Source: Caballeronia novacaledonica
GTDB taxonomy: Bacteria; Pseudomonadota; Gammaproteobacteria; Burkholderiales; Burkholderiaceae
Direction: 5' to 3'
Assembly: GCF_900258035.1 (NCBI RefSeq)
Contig: NZ_OGTP01000018.1
Span: 78,927 to 142,926 of the forward strand
Length of the DNA: 64,000 bases
The translations under genes were made by a program, and so were the position numbers. The notes beneath the pieces are model-generated. The model made no database searches, was not told the DNA's origin, and saw only the letters and a list, made by a program, of their open reading frames with translations. Below, in pieces: positions 8,700-16,974 of the stretch. Within the stretch, counting starts at the first letter, position 1, and each line of letters starts with the position of its first letter.

Positions 8700-9512
8700 A
8701 TGTCCTTTATCCAGACTCTCAACGCCGCGTGGTCGCGGACGCAATCGCTTCTGTGCGTCGGCCTCGACCCGGAACCCGCCAAATTTCCCGGCGCCCTGAA
8801 CGGCCGCGCCGATGCGATCTTCGAGTTCTGCAAGAGCATCGTCGATGCGACCGCGCCGTATGCGTCGTCGTTCAAGCCGCAGATCGCGTACTTCGCGGCG
8901 CATCGCGCGGAAGACCAGCTCGAAGCGCTGATTGCGCATATCCACGAGAAACACGCCGGCATTCCGGTGATTCTGGACGCGAAGCGCGGCGATATCGGCA
9001 GCACGGCCGAGCAGTACGCGAAGGAAGCGTTCGAGCGCTACCAGGCCGATGCCGTGACGGTCAATCCGTACATGGGCTTCGATTCGATCGAGCCGTATCT
9101 CGCGCATGAAGGCCGCGGCGTGATCGTGTTGTGCCGCACCTCGAATGCGGGCGGATCGGATCTGCAATTCCTCACGACCGACGGCAAGCCGCTGTATCAG
9201 GTCGTCGCGACGCTCGCGGCGCAAAAGTGGAACGCGAGCGGGCAGCTCGGGCTGGTCGTCGGCGCGACCTTTCCGAAGGAAATCGAAACGGTGCGCGGGA
9301 TCGTCGGCGATATGCCCTTGCTGATTCCGGGCATCGGCGCGCAAGGCGGCGATGTCGAAGCGACCGTGCGCGCGGGCCGCACCGCGAACGGCGCGGGCAT
9401 GCTGATCAACTCGTCGCGCGCGATCATCTACGCGGGCAAGGGCGACGACTACGCGCAAGCCGCAGCGGAAGCGGCGAAGAAGACGCGCGATACGATCAAC
9501 GCGTACCGTTAA
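8700..9512 (+). CDS. pyrF: Orotidine-5'-phosphate decarboxylase
   Basis: Last step of de novo UMP synthesis. 270 residues, the longer type 2 OMP decarboxylase found in many beta-proteobacteria and actinobacteria. The catalytic DAKRGDIG motif with the essential Lys95 is at 93-100. VGLDPEP near the N-terminus and the later GATFPKEIE and IPGIGAQGGD segments bind the substrate phosphate. I chose ATG 8700 (MSFIQTL); an in-frame ATG at 8667 adds 11 residues without family support. Monocistronic, convergent with pncC, whose end lies 65 bp away. Confidence 0.93.
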   Translation: MSFIQTLNAAWSRTQSLLCVGLDPEPAKFPGALNGRADAIFEFCKSIVDATAPYASSFKPQIAYFAAHRAEDQLEALIAHIHEKHAGIPVILDAKRGDIGSTAEQYAKEAFERYQADAVTVNPYMGFDSIEPYLAHEGRGVIVLCRTSNAGGSDLQFLTTDGKPLYQVVATLAAQKWNASGQLGLVVGATFPKEIETVRGIVGDMPLLIPGIGAQGGDVEATVRAGRTANGAGMLINSSRAIIYAGKGDDYAQAAAEAAKKTRDTINAYR

Positions 9513-9577
9513 GGGCGCGGTTCAGGCGTCGGGAAGCGGCGCGGGCCACCTGCTCTTTGGCATATGCCGCCGGCGTC

Positions 9578-10078
9578 TCACCGCTCGCGCTGTTCCAGAA
9601 ACTCCAGCAGCTTGCGCAACGCATGCGCGGCCGCCTGCGTGCGCACCTGCTCGCGATCGCCCTTGAACAGTTGCGTCTCGACGCCGGTATGCAGCCGGTT
9701 GCTCCACGCGAACGACACCGTGCCCACCGGCTTCGCTTCGCTTCCTCCCGCCGGTCCCGCGACGCCCGTGATCGCGATCGAAACCTGCGCGCGGCTGTTG
9801 CGCAGCGCGCCTTCGGCCATCGCTTTCGCGACGGGCTCGCTCACCGCGCCGTGCTGCTCGATCAACGTGGCCGGCACGCCGATCATCTCGATCTTCGCGA
9901 GATTCGAATACGTGACGAAACCGCGCTCGAACCACGCGCTGCTGCCCGAAATATCGGTGATGGCGGCGGCGACCATGCCGCCCGTGCACGACTCGGCGGT
10001 TGCGAGCATCAGCCGTTCGTCGCGCAGCTTGTTGCCGACACGAATCGCAAGTTGGTGAACGACGGTGTCGGTTGGCAT
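9578..10078 (-). CDS. pncC: Nicotinamide-nucleotide amidase (CinA C-terminal family)
   Basis: 166 residues, a stand-alone CinA C-terminal domain. It deamidates NMN to NaMN in pyridine nucleotide recycling. Family landmarks are LMLATAESCTGGMVAAAITD near residues 20-40, FVTYSN, and AITGVAGPAGGSEAKPVGTV. It is the last gene of the thiL-pgpA-pncC operon, 25 bp after pgpA, an arrangement common in Burkholderiaceae. Cytoplasmic. The shadow frame on the same strand at 9522-9989 is not a gene. Confidence 0.9.
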   Translation of the reverse strand: MPTDTVVHQLAIRVGNKLRDERLMLATAESCTGGMVAAAITDISGSSAWFERGFVTYSNLAKIEMIGVPATLIEQHGAVSEPVAKAMAEGALRNSRAQVSIAITGVAGPAGGSEAKPVGTVSFAWSNRLHTGVETQLFKGDREQVRTQAAAHALRKLLEFLEQRER

Positions 10079-10103
10079 GATGGTGTTCTCGAAGAATTGA
10101 AAA

Positions 10104-10649
10104 TCAGGCGGTCATGCGCCAGAGCGCGATTACGAGCAGCGTGAAGAACGCCGCGACGAGGTCATCGAACATGATGCCGAAGCCGCCTTTCAAATGGCGG
10201 TCGAAATAGCGGATCGGCGGCGGCTTCACCATGTCGAAGAAACGGAACACGATGAACGCCCACAACTGGCCGGTAAAGGTCGCGGGCGTGACGAGCAGCA
10301 GCACGAGCCAGAACGCGACGATCTCGTCCCACACCACCGGCGACGGATCGGCGGTGCCCATTTTCTTCGCGGTGAAGGCGGTGAACCAGCATCCGGCGAC
10401 GAAGCCCGCGACGATCAGCGCGCCCCATTCGGCGACCGTCAGATGCGGATTGAACACGACGAACGACACCCACGCGAACAGCGTGCCGACCGTGCCCGGC
10501 GCGACGGGCGACAGCCCGCTGCCGAAGCCGAGCGAAAGAATATGAAGCGGATGCGTGAGCATGAAACGCGCGCTCGCCTTGCGCGGCGCGGCGCGCGGCG
10601 GATTGCGCGAATCGTTCGATTCGCCCGCGAGTGTCGGGTCAGTCTGCAT
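10104..10649 (-). CDS. pgpA: Phosphatidylglycerophosphatase A
   Basis: Inner-membrane enzyme that dephosphorylates phosphatidylglycerol phosphate to phosphatidylglycerol. 181 residues with several membrane segments. Landmarks are the GFGSGLSPVAPGTVGTL motif, WDEIVAFW with an acidic pair, the FRFFDMVKPPP segment, and GGFGIMFDDLVAA near the C-terminus. About 30 N-terminal residues before MLTHPLHILSLG look unstructured, so a shorter start is possible. Its first 11 bp overlap the end of thiL, implying translational coupling. Confidence 0.92.
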   Translation of the reverse strand: MQTDPTLAGESNDSRNPPRAAPRKASARFMLTHPLHILSLGFGSGLSPVAPGTVGTLFAWVSFVVFNPHLTVAEWGALIVAGFVAGCWFTAFTAKKMGTADPSPVVWDEIVAFWLVLLLVTPATFTGQLWAFIVFRFFDMVKPPPIRYFDRHLKGGFGIMFDDLVAAFFTLLVIALWRMTA

Positions 10650-11637
10650 GAAAATGATCGAAGCCTTGCAACGTCAGAGAGAGCGGGGCGCCCGAGGCAT
10701 CGCGCCAGACGATACCCGGCGCACCGGATGATTCGATTGTACCGATGCGGGTCAGCGGCACTTTCACGCGCGTCGCGATATTCGCGAGCGTGTCGCGCGC
10801 ATCGACGGGCGCGGTGAAGCAGAGTTCGTAGTCGTCGCCGCCCGCGAGCGCGCAGGCGCGGCGCGCGGCGTCGGGCAGCGCGCGCACGGCGTCCGAGCAC
10901 GGCACGGAATCGGCATCGACGACGGCTCGCATGCCCGAGCGCTTCAGGATGTGCATGAGATCGCCGGCGAGGCCATCGGAGATATCGAGCGCCGCGTGCG
11001 CCACGCCGCGCAACGCGAGGCCCAGCGCGACGCGCGGCTCGGGCCGCTCCAGCGCGCGCTTCCAGTCCGCGGCGGTGGCGTCGTCGGGTGCGCGCCATTC
11101 GCCGCGAATCGCGCCGAGGCCCGCGCGCGCGTCGCCCAATGTGCCCGACACCCAGATGTCGTCGCCGGGCTGCGCGGCGTCGCGGCGCAATGCCGTGCCG
11201 TCGGGCACGTCGCCGAACACGGTGATGCAGAGGTTGAGCGGACCGCTCGTCGTGTCGCCGCCGACGAGCGCGCAGTCGTGACGTTCCGCGAGCGCGAAGA
11301 GGCCGTCGCTGAATGCTTCGAGCCACGCTTCGTCGGCGCGCGGCAACGCGAGCGCGAGCGTGAACGCGTGCGGCTTCGCGCCCATCGCGGCGAGGTCGGA
11401 CAGATTCACCGCGAGCGCCTTGTGGCCGAGCGCGTGCGGATCGACATCGGCGAAGAAGTGGCGGCCTTCGACCAGCATGTCCGTCGATATGGCGAGCTGA
11501 TGCCCGGCGGGCGGCGCGATGAGCGCGCAGTCGTCGCCGATGCCGAGCGGCGTCGCGGCCTCGTCGTCAAAACGTGGCGAGGGCGCCGTCGCGCGGCGTG
11601 CGAAGAATCGGTCGATCAGTGAAAACTCGGAGAGCAT
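10639..11637 (-). CDS. thiL: Thiamine-monophosphate kinase
   Basis: Phosphorylates thiamine monophosphate to thiamine pyrophosphate, the cofactor used for example by transketolase at 17.4 kb. 332 residues. The family's metal and ATP-binding motifs are visible: GIGDDCALI near residue 30, ISTDMLVEGRHF, HKALAVNLSDLAAMGA, VGGDTTSGP, DISDGLAGDL, and GGDDYELCF near the C-terminus. Start ATG at 11637 (MLSEFSLIDRFF) is the family N-terminus. The open frame continues 80 codons upstream without homology, so the longer form is rejected. First gene of thiL-pgpA-pncC; divergent from maeB. Confidence 0.94.
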   Translation of the reverse strand: MLSEFSLIDRFFARRATAPSPRFDDEAATPLGIGDDCALIAPPAGHQLAISTDMLVEGRHFFADVDPHALGHKALAVNLSDLAAMGAKPHAFTLALALPRADEAWLEAFSDGLFALAERHDCALVGGDTTSGPLNLCITVFGDVPDGTALRRDAAQPGDDIWVSGTLGDARAGLGAIRGEWRAPDDATAADWKRALERPEPRVALGLALRGVAHAALDISDGLAGDLMHILKRSGMRAVVDADSVPCSDAVRALPDAARRACALAGGDDYELCFTAPVDARDTLANIATRVKVPLTRIGTIESSGAPGIVWRDASGAPLSLTLQGFDHFHAD

Positions 11638-11891
11638 CGTCGGCGATGAATAGGTTTTTTGTGCGCTGCAAGAGCAAAGCGCGGAACGTGCAAGGAACCC
11701 CGAAAGCATCCGTCCCGCGTCTCGAAAAAATCGAACGATGTGCCGCGAGCCTTGCCCCGTGGAGCGATCAGACCTTTTCCGGTCATGGCACTTGTAGCCG
11801 AAATGCATGGAGCGCGGTCCGAAACCGCCGCTGAATGGCGCTACAATGCGTTCGAACTTCCATTCTAAATCCCGCACTGCTAGCCCGCCTT

Positions 11892-14186
11892 ATGACGACC
11901 GACGCTAATACGAAGTTGCGCGAAGCTGCCCTCGACTATCACGAATTCCCGGTCCCCGGAAAGATCGCGATCGCGCCCACCAAGCAGATGATCAACCAGC
12001 GCGATCTCGCGCTGGCCTACTCGCCGGGCGTCGCGTTCGCGTGTGAAGCGATCGTGGAAGATCCGCTGAACGCCGCGCGTTTCACCGCGCGCAGCAACCT
12101 CGTGGGCGTCGTGAGCAATGGCACGGCCGTGCTCGGCCTCGGCAACATCGGGCCGCTCGCGTCGAAGCCGGTGATGGAAGGCAAGGCCGTGCTCTTCAAG
12201 AAGTTCGCGGGCATCGACGTGTTCGACATCGAGCTGAACGAAAGCGATCCGCACAAGCTCGTCGATGTGATCGCCGCGCTCGAACCGACCTTCGGCGGCA
12301 TCAATCTGGAAGACATCAAGGCGCCGGACTGCTTCATCGTCGAGCGGGAATGCCGCAAACGCATGAAGATTCCCGTCTTTCACGACGACCAGCACGGCAC
12401 CGCGATCGTCGTCGCGGCGGCGGTCACGAATGGTCTGAAGGTGGTCGGCAAGGATATCGGCGAAGTGAAGCTCGTCGCCTCGGGCGCGGGCGCGGCGGCG
12501 CTGGCGTGTCTGAACCTGCTCGTCGATCTCGGCATGAAGCGCGAGAACATCTATGTGACCGATCTCGCCGGCGTGGTCTACAAGGGCCGCACCGAACTCA
12601 TGGACCCGGACAAGGAACTGTTCGCCCGCGAAACCAGCGCGCGCACGCTCGCCGAAGTGATGGAAGGCGCGGACGTGTTCCTCGGTCTGTCCGCCGGCGG
12701 CGTGCTCAAGCAGGACATGGTCAAGCAGATGGCCGCGAAGCCGCTGATTCTCGCGCTCGCCAATCCGACGCCGGAAATCCTGCCCGAACTCGCACTCGAA
12801 GTGCGTCCGGACGCGGTGCTGGCAACCGGCCGCACGGATTATCCGAATCAGGTCAACAACGTTCTGTGCTTTCCGTTCATCTTCCGCGGCGCGCTCGATG
12901 TCGGCGCGACCGTCATCACGAAGGAAATGGAAATCGCGGCGGTGAACGCGATCGCGGAACTCGCGCGTCAGGAACAAAGCGATATCGTCGCGACCGCGTA
13001 CGGCATTCAGGATTTGTCGTTCGGCCCGGAATATCTGATTCCGAAGCCGTTCGATCCGCGTCTCATCGTGAAGATCGCGCCCGCCGTGGCGAGGGCCGCG
13101 ATGGACTGCGGCGTGGCAACGCGTCCGATCGAGGACATGGAAGCCTACGAGCAGCATCTGCAGCAGTTCGTCTATCACAGCGGCACGACGATGAAGCCCG
13201 TGTTCCAGCTCGCGCGCAGCGTCGAGCCGGAGAAGAAGCGCATCGTGTTCGCGGAAGGCGAAGAGGAGCGCGTGCTGCGCGCGGTGCAGATCGCCGTCGA
13301 TGAAAAAATCGCCAAGCCGATTCTCATCGGCCGGCCGGCGGTCATCGAGCAGCGCATCCAGAAGTTCGGTCTGCGTCTTGCGCCGGGCGTCGATTTCAGT
13401 GTCGTCGACACGGATCACGACGAGCGTTATCGCGACTTCTGGCAGTCGTACGCGAAGATGATGGCGCGCAAGGGCATCAGCCAGCAGATGGCGAAGCTCG
13501 AAATGCGCCGCCGCACGACGCTCATCGGCGCGATGCTGGTGCAAAAGGGCGAAGCCGACGGCATGATCTGCGGCACGGTGAGCACGACGCATCGTCATCT
13601 GCACTTCATCGATCAGGTCATCGGCAAGAAGGAAGGCGCGAAGGTCTATGCGGCGATGAACGCGCTGGTGTTGCCGGGCCGCCAGATTTTCCTGGTCGAC
13701 ACGCACGTGAACGTCGATCCGACGCCCGAGCAGCTCGCCGAAATCACGATGCTCGCGGCGGAAGAAGTGAAGCGCTTCGGCATCGCGCCGAAGATCGCGC
13801 TGTTGTCGCACTCGAACTTCGGCACGAGCAACGCGCCGACCGCGCAGAAGATGCGCGACGTGCTCGCGATCCTGAAAGAGCGCGCGCCCGATCTCGACGT
13901 CGATGGCGAAATGCACGGCGACGTCGCGCTCGATGCGCGGCTGCGCAAGGAAGTGCTGCCGGAATCGACGCTCGAAGGCGACGCGAATCTTCTGATTCTG
14001 CCGAATATCGACGCGGCGAACATCTCGTACAACCTGCTGAAGACGGCGGCGGGAAGCGGCATCGCGATCGGGCCGATTCTGCTCGGCGCCGCGAAGCCGG
14101 TTCACGTGCTGACGTCGTCGGCGACCGTGCGGCGGATCGTCAATATGACGGCGTTGCTGGTGGCGGACGCGTCGGCGGCGCGCTGA
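11892..14186 (+). CDS. maeB: NADP-dependent malic enzyme, MaeB type with PTA-like domain
   Basis: Oxidative decarboxylation of malate to pyruvate with NADP reduction. 764 residues. The N-terminal two thirds is malic enzyme: YSPGVA, FKKFAGIDVFDIE, PVFHDDQHGTAIV, and the NAD(P) fold around VASGAGAAALACL. The C-terminal third is a phosphotransacetylase-like domain (FAEGEEERVLRA, NLLILPNIDAAN), thought to be regulatory in this family. ATG 11892 starts at the conserved N-terminus; upstream in-frame codons lie in the leader. A TACAAT -10-like hexamer lies at 11842-11847 but lacks a clear -35. Confidence 0.94.
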   Translation: MTTDANTKLREAALDYHEFPVPGKIAIAPTKQMINQRDLALAYSPGVAFACEAIVEDPLNAARFTARSNLVGVVSNGTAVLGLGNIGPLASKPVMEGKAVLFKKFAGIDVFDIELNESDPHKLVDVIAALEPTFGGINLEDIKAPDCFIVERECRKRMKIPVFHDDQHGTAIVVAAAVTNGLKVVGKDIGEVKLVASGAGAAALACLNLLVDLGMKRENIYVTDLAGVVYKGRTELMDPDKELFARETSARTLAEVMEGADVFLGLSAGGVLKQDMVKQMAAKPLILALANPTPEILPELALEVRPDAVLATGRTDYPNQVNNVLCFPFIFRGALDVGATVITKEMEIAAVNAIAELARQEQSDIVATAYGIQDLSFGPEYLIPKPFDPRLIVKIAPAVARAAMDCGVATRPIEDMEAYEQHLQQFVYHSGTTMKPVFQLARSVEPEKKRIVFAEGEEERVLRAVQIAVDEKIAKPILIGRPAVIEQRIQKFGLRLAPGVDFSVVDTDHDERYRDFWQSYAKMMARKGISQQMAKLEMRRRTTLIGAMLVQKGEADGMICGTVSTTHRHLHFIDQVIGKKEGAKVYAAMNALVLPGRQIFLVDTHVNVDPTPEQLAEITMLAAEEVKRFGIAPKIALLSHSNFGTSNAPTAQKMRDVLAILKERAPDLDVDGEMHGDVALDARLRKEVLPESTLEGDANLLILPNIDAANISYNLLKTAAGSGIAIGPILLGAAKPVHVLTSSATVRRIVNMTALLVADASAAR

Positions 14187-14208
14187 TCGCGGCTTCGATG
14201 TGAGATGA

Positions 14209-14238
14209 AACGCGGCGGGCTTGCTCGCCGCGTTTTCG
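14209..14238 (+). terminator. Rho-independent terminator of maeB
   Basis: Stem AACGCGGCG (14209-14217) and CGCCGCGTT (14226-14234) around an 8-base loop, followed by TTCGTTT. It sits 23 bp after the maeB stop. Confidence 0.8.
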
Positions 14239-14246
14239 TTTGGGCG

Positions 14247-14413
14247 AAAAAAAAGGCGTGCCGTGTGGAACGGCACGCCCGAGAAAAAGCAAAAGGGGGC
14301 ATTTGCTTTAACCCGCAAATGCGGGATCGTCGGCGGAGCGCGATGCCGTGAAGCTGGCGACGAGTGAGGCGGCTCATCCAAGGGCTTCAAGATCCCACGA
14401 GCAAATTATTATC
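14247..14413 (-). ncRNA. Candidate small RNA with intrinsic terminator
   Basis: No gene on the minus strand ends here, yet a strong minus-strand terminator is present: stem GGCGTGCCG/CGGCACGCC (14255-14279) followed on that strand by eight U. Just upstream in the same orientation are two more small stems, GCAAA/TTTGC (14290-14307) and CCCGC/GCGGG (14312-14325). An AT-rich patch with a GATAAT-like -10 on the minus strand lies at 14408-14413, without a convincing -35. The pattern of small hairpins, U-rich spacer, strong terminator and no conserved ORF fits an Hfq-type sRNA of about 150 nt. The 5' end is a guess. Confidence 0.42.
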
Positions 14414-14524
14414 TCATGCGCGATAAAAATCTCTCAGATTTGGGCTAAATAGTCCAAGGACGGTCGCCAGAAAATGTCAGGCTTGCGCCGATCTGAGAAA
14501 AAATTTCCGATTTCCCGCGTAACG

Positions 14525-14553
14525 TTGCTTCGCCCTGTCATTAGCGATACCCT
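14525..14553 (+). promoter_or_regulatory. Sigma70-like promoter for the RNase gene
   Basis: TTGCTT (14525-14530), 17-base spacer, TACCCT (14548-14553). It lies 52 bp before the GTG start at 14605. The fit is moderate. Confidence 0.4.
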
Positions 14554-14604
14554 TACATCTTTCATGGTCGCCGGATTCTGGTGCAACGCGAGGGCAGCCG
14601 TTTG

Positions 14605-15087
14605 GTGACGCGCGCGCGAGGGCTTTCCTTTTTCGTCGCTTTGAGCGTTCTTTTGGGCGCGTGCGGCAAGAATGAGCCTCGAAGCGGCGGACAGGAACCG
14701 GTTGCGTCCGCGAGTTCGGCGCCGGTCTCGTCGGCCGCGCCGATCCGGGCGGCGCAGGAACGGCAACCGGACGCGACCGGCGGGCAGGAGCGTGACGGAC
14801 TGGCCACCGTCCACATTGCGCAGTTGCCGAGACAGGCGGTCGCGACCCTGCGGCTGATCGAAACCGGTGGCCCATTCCCTTACGAGAAGGACGGCGTCGT
14901 GTTCGGCAATCGCGAGCGTTTGCTTCCGCGGCATGCGCGCGGCTACTACCACGAGTACACGGTTCCCACGCCTCGCGCGAGGGATCGCGGCGCGCGCCGG
15001 ATCGTGTGTGGCGGCCCGAAGAAGCAGGTCGGCGACTGCTACTACACCGACGACCACTACGCTACTTTCAAACGGATTGCGGATTAA
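14605..15087 (+). CDS. Predicted lipoprotein ribonuclease, barnase/RNase Sa (N1/T1) family
   Basis: 160 residues from the GTG at 14605; a GTG at 14581 would add eight. A lipoprotein signal peptide ends in lipobox LLGAC with Cys20. Next comes a Ser/Ala/Pro-rich linker to about residue 64 and then a microbial guanyl-specific RNase domain. Alignment by eye with barnase gives all three catalytic residues: Glu117 (YHEYTV), Arg132 (RRIVCG) and His151 (TDDHYATF, against TTDHYQTF in barnase). Cys135 and Cys145 could form a disulfide. The sequence implies an RNase anchored outside the cytoplasm. The next gene encodes its barstar-type inhibitor, 16 bp downstream. Confidence 0.85.
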   Translation: MTRARGLSFFVALSVLLGACGKNEPRSGGQEPVASASSAPVSSAAPIRAAQERQPDATGGQERDGLATVHIAQLPRQAVATLRLIETGGPFPYEKDGVVFGNRERLLPRHARGYYHEYTVPTPRARDRGARRIVCGGPKKQVGDCYYTDDHYATFKRIAD

Positions 15088-15103
15088 CTACGGGATTTAC
15101 GGC

Positions 15104-15667
15104 ATGAGCGACAACATCTACGCGCACGACCACAACGTCGCGAGTGATCTTTTCGCCACCGGCGATGGCAACCTGTTCCAGCGAGTATTGCGGCTACGCA
15201 TGACAGAACACGACAACAGACCCGACGACGAGACCAGGCCTGAGGAGTGCCATCCGCAAGAGGATCCGGAAGCGCTGTTCGCCACGGTGCGCTCGAACAT
15301 CGTGCAGTCGATCCGCGCTTTTCGCGTGCAGGATCTCGCGGACGAGGCGAATCGCCTCGGCCAGCATTTCCTCTATGCCTATCTCGGTCAGGCGCAGAGC
15401 AAGCAGGAAGTGCTGGAGACCATCGCCACGTCGTTCCTTTTTCCGAAGCACTTTGGCAAGAACTACGACGCACTCTACGATTCGCTCACCGATCTCGTTC
15501 ACAAGGCGGGCTCGCAGCCGGGTTTCGTGATCGTGCTCGAACAACTGCCGATCGCGCAGAAGTTCGACAAGGAAGGCCGCGAAGTCCTGCTCGACGTGTT
15601 TCGCGACGCGGCGGAGTTCTGGGCGGAAAGAAAGGTGGCGTTCCGCGTGTTTTATTCGTTCGTCTGA
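15104..15667 (+). CDS. Barstar-family RNase inhibitor, extended N-terminus
   Basis: Cytoplasmic inhibitor predicted to bind the preceding RNase. The C-terminal 100 residues match barstar: FPKHFGKNYDALYDSLTD corresponds to YYGENLDALWDCLTG, so Asp122 and Asp126 stand at the barnase-contacting positions Asp35 and Asp39. Classical barstar has about 90 residues; this protein has 187 from ATG 15104, or 155 from the in-frame ATG at 15200. The extra N-terminal part includes an acidic stretch (DDETRPEE) and a predicted helix (LFATVRSNIVQSIRAF). Its function is unknown. No strong ribosome site marks either start. Confidence 0.85.
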   Translation: MSDNIYAHDHNVASDLFATGDGNLFQRVLRLRMTEHDNRPDDETRPEECHPQEDPEALFATVRSNIVQSIRAFRVQDLADEANRLGQHFLYAYLGQAQSKQEVLETIATSFLFPKHFGKNYDALYDSLTDLVHKAGSQPGFVIVLEQLPIAQKFDKEGREVLLDVFRDAAEFWAERKVAFRVFYSFV

Positions 15668-15706
15668 TCCGGCGCGGCTGGCGCGAGCGCGCTAGTCGAG
15701 GTCGGC

Positions 15707-15740
15707 AACAGCCCGATGGACCTGTCCATCGGGCTGTTTT
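15707..15740. terminator. Bidirectional terminator between barstar and rsmE
   Basis: Perfect 14-bp stem AACAGCCCGATGGA (15707-15720) and TCCATCGGGCTGTT (15725-15738) around loop CCTG, with T-runs in both directions. It serves the convergent barstar and rsmE transcripts. Confidence 0.9.
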
Positions 15741-15759
15741 CGTTTGTTCGCCACGCGGA

Positions 15760-16497
15760 TCACCAGCCGCCCCAGCGCGCGGCCAGCGCCGCGAGCACCG
15801 CGATGCCCGCCGTTTCGGTGCGCAGCACGCGCGGGCCGAGTCCGAGCGTCGCGAATCCCGCATCGATGATCGCGCTTTCTTCACCCGGCGAAAAACCCGC
15901 TTCCGGTCCGATCAGCAACGTGACCGGGCTGGACGGCGCATCGGCCGGCAGCGACGCGAAGCTCACTTCGGCGCGCGGCGAGAGCAGCAGGCGCAGTTCG
16001 CCATCGGTGGCGGCGGGCAGGCCGGCGAGCCAGGCGTGCAGATCGCGCGGCGACGCGACCTCGGGCACGCGGTTGCGTCCACATTGCTCGCACGCCGCGC
16101 GCGTGAGCGCCTGCCAGTGCGCCTGACGCTTGAGCGCACGCTCGCCGGAAAGGCGCACGACGCCGCGCTCGGCGGTGATCGGTTGGATGGCCGCCACGCC
16201 CAGTTCCACTGCCTTCTCGATGAGCCAGTCCATCTTGTCGCCGCCCGCGATGCCTTGCGCGAGCGTCACGCGATAAGGCGGCTCGGCCTCGCGGTCGCTG
16301 TGTTCGTCGATGCGCGCGGTCGCCGCGCGCTTCGCGATATCGACGAGCTCGCCGCGATACTCGCCGCCGCGGCCGTCGAAGAGCGTGATCGCATCGCCGG
16401 TTTGCAGGCGCAGCACCTGCACGTGACGCACGACGTCATCGGGAAGAGAAAGGGTTTGGCCCGCGAACAGCGGACCGTCGATATGAAAACGTGGCAT
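15760..16497 (-). CDS. rsmE: 16S rRNA (uracil1498-N3)-methyltransferase
   Basis: 245-residue SPOUT methyltransferase that modifies U1498 of 16S rRNA. Family landmarks are MPRFH at the start, HVQVLRLQTGD in the PUA-like N-terminal domain, KMDWLIEKAVELGV, and the C-terminal knot: LLIGPEAGFSPGEE, LGPRVLRTETA. Cytoplasmic. It is 63 bp downstream of a VOC-family gene on the same strand and may share its transcript. Confidence 0.93.
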   Translation of the reverse strand: MPRFHIDGPLFAGQTLSLPDDVVRHVQVLRLQTGDAITLFDGRGGEYRGELVDIAKRAATARIDEHSDREAEPPYRVTLAQGIAGGDKMDWLIEKAVELGVAAIQPITAERGVVRLSGERALKRQAHWQALTRAACEQCGRNRVPEVASPRDLHAWLAGLPAATDGELRLLLSPRAEVSFASLPADAPSSPVTLLIGPEAGFSPGEESAIIDAGFATLGLGPRVLRTETAGIAVLAALAARWGGW

Positions 16498-16560
16498 GAA
16501 TGGCCGATCGCGAACCTTCCGTTCGCGGATAGTGGTGATGCCTTCCGGCGACGCGGCGGC

Positions 16561-16974
16561 TCAGCGCAGATGTCGCGCGATCGCCCAGCGATAGCCGTCC
16601 GGGTCTTCGATCTGCGCGAAGCGGTCGCCCCAGAACTGGTCCTGCGGCTCGATGAGCGGCTTCGCGCCGACGGCGAGCGCCTGCTGAAAAGTCGCGTCGA
16701 CGTCATCGACATAAAGATAGAACGACTGCGGCGCCATCAGCCCCGAGCTTTTCGGCGTGCGCGCCTGCGAACCGTATGCGCCTTCGGGCGCGAACATCAC
16801 GATCAACTGTCCGCGATACGTCATCTCGACATGGATGATCGTGCCGTCGTCGTTCACGCTGTCGCGCACCACGAAGCCGAGCGCCTTCTCATAGAACGCG
16901 ATGCTGACGCGCGCGTCGCGCACGGTGAGGTACGGGATCAGCCAGGGGACGTCGGCGGGGCGAGGGTCGGTCAT
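16561..16974 (-). CDS. VOC (glyoxalase/bleomycin-resistance) family protein
   Basis: 137 residues, a single vicinal-oxygen-chelate domain of PhnB-like type: IPYLTVRDARVSIAFYEKAL at the N-terminus, FYLYVDDVDATFQQAL in the second half, and WGDRFAQIEDPDGYRWAIA at the end. Start MTDPRPADVP at 16974 follows a GGAGTG ribosome site; the open frame upstream has no family support. The substrate is unknown, and members of this subfamily are rarely characterised. The neighbouring rsmE gives no functional hint. Confidence 0.82.
   Translation of the reverse strand: MTDPRPADVPWLIPYLTVRDARVSIAFYEKALGFVVRDSVNDDGTIIHVEMTYRGQLIVMFAPEGAYGSQARTPKSSGLMAPQSFYLYVDDVDATFQQALAVGAKPLIEPQDQFWGDRFAQIEDPDGYRWAIARHLR

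Noticed and set aside
14102..14377. 91-codon minus-strand ORF starting inside the candidate sRNA
   Set aside because: It reads through the strong terminator and into the antisense of maeB; the RNA structure explains the region better.
11880..14390. 836-codon open frame on the minus strand across maeB
   Set aside because: It is an Arg/His/Asp-rich mirror of maeB, typical of high-GC codon bias, with no protein family character. Similar long shadows across leuS (28591-31194) and lptD-surA (45945-48620) were rejected for the same reason.
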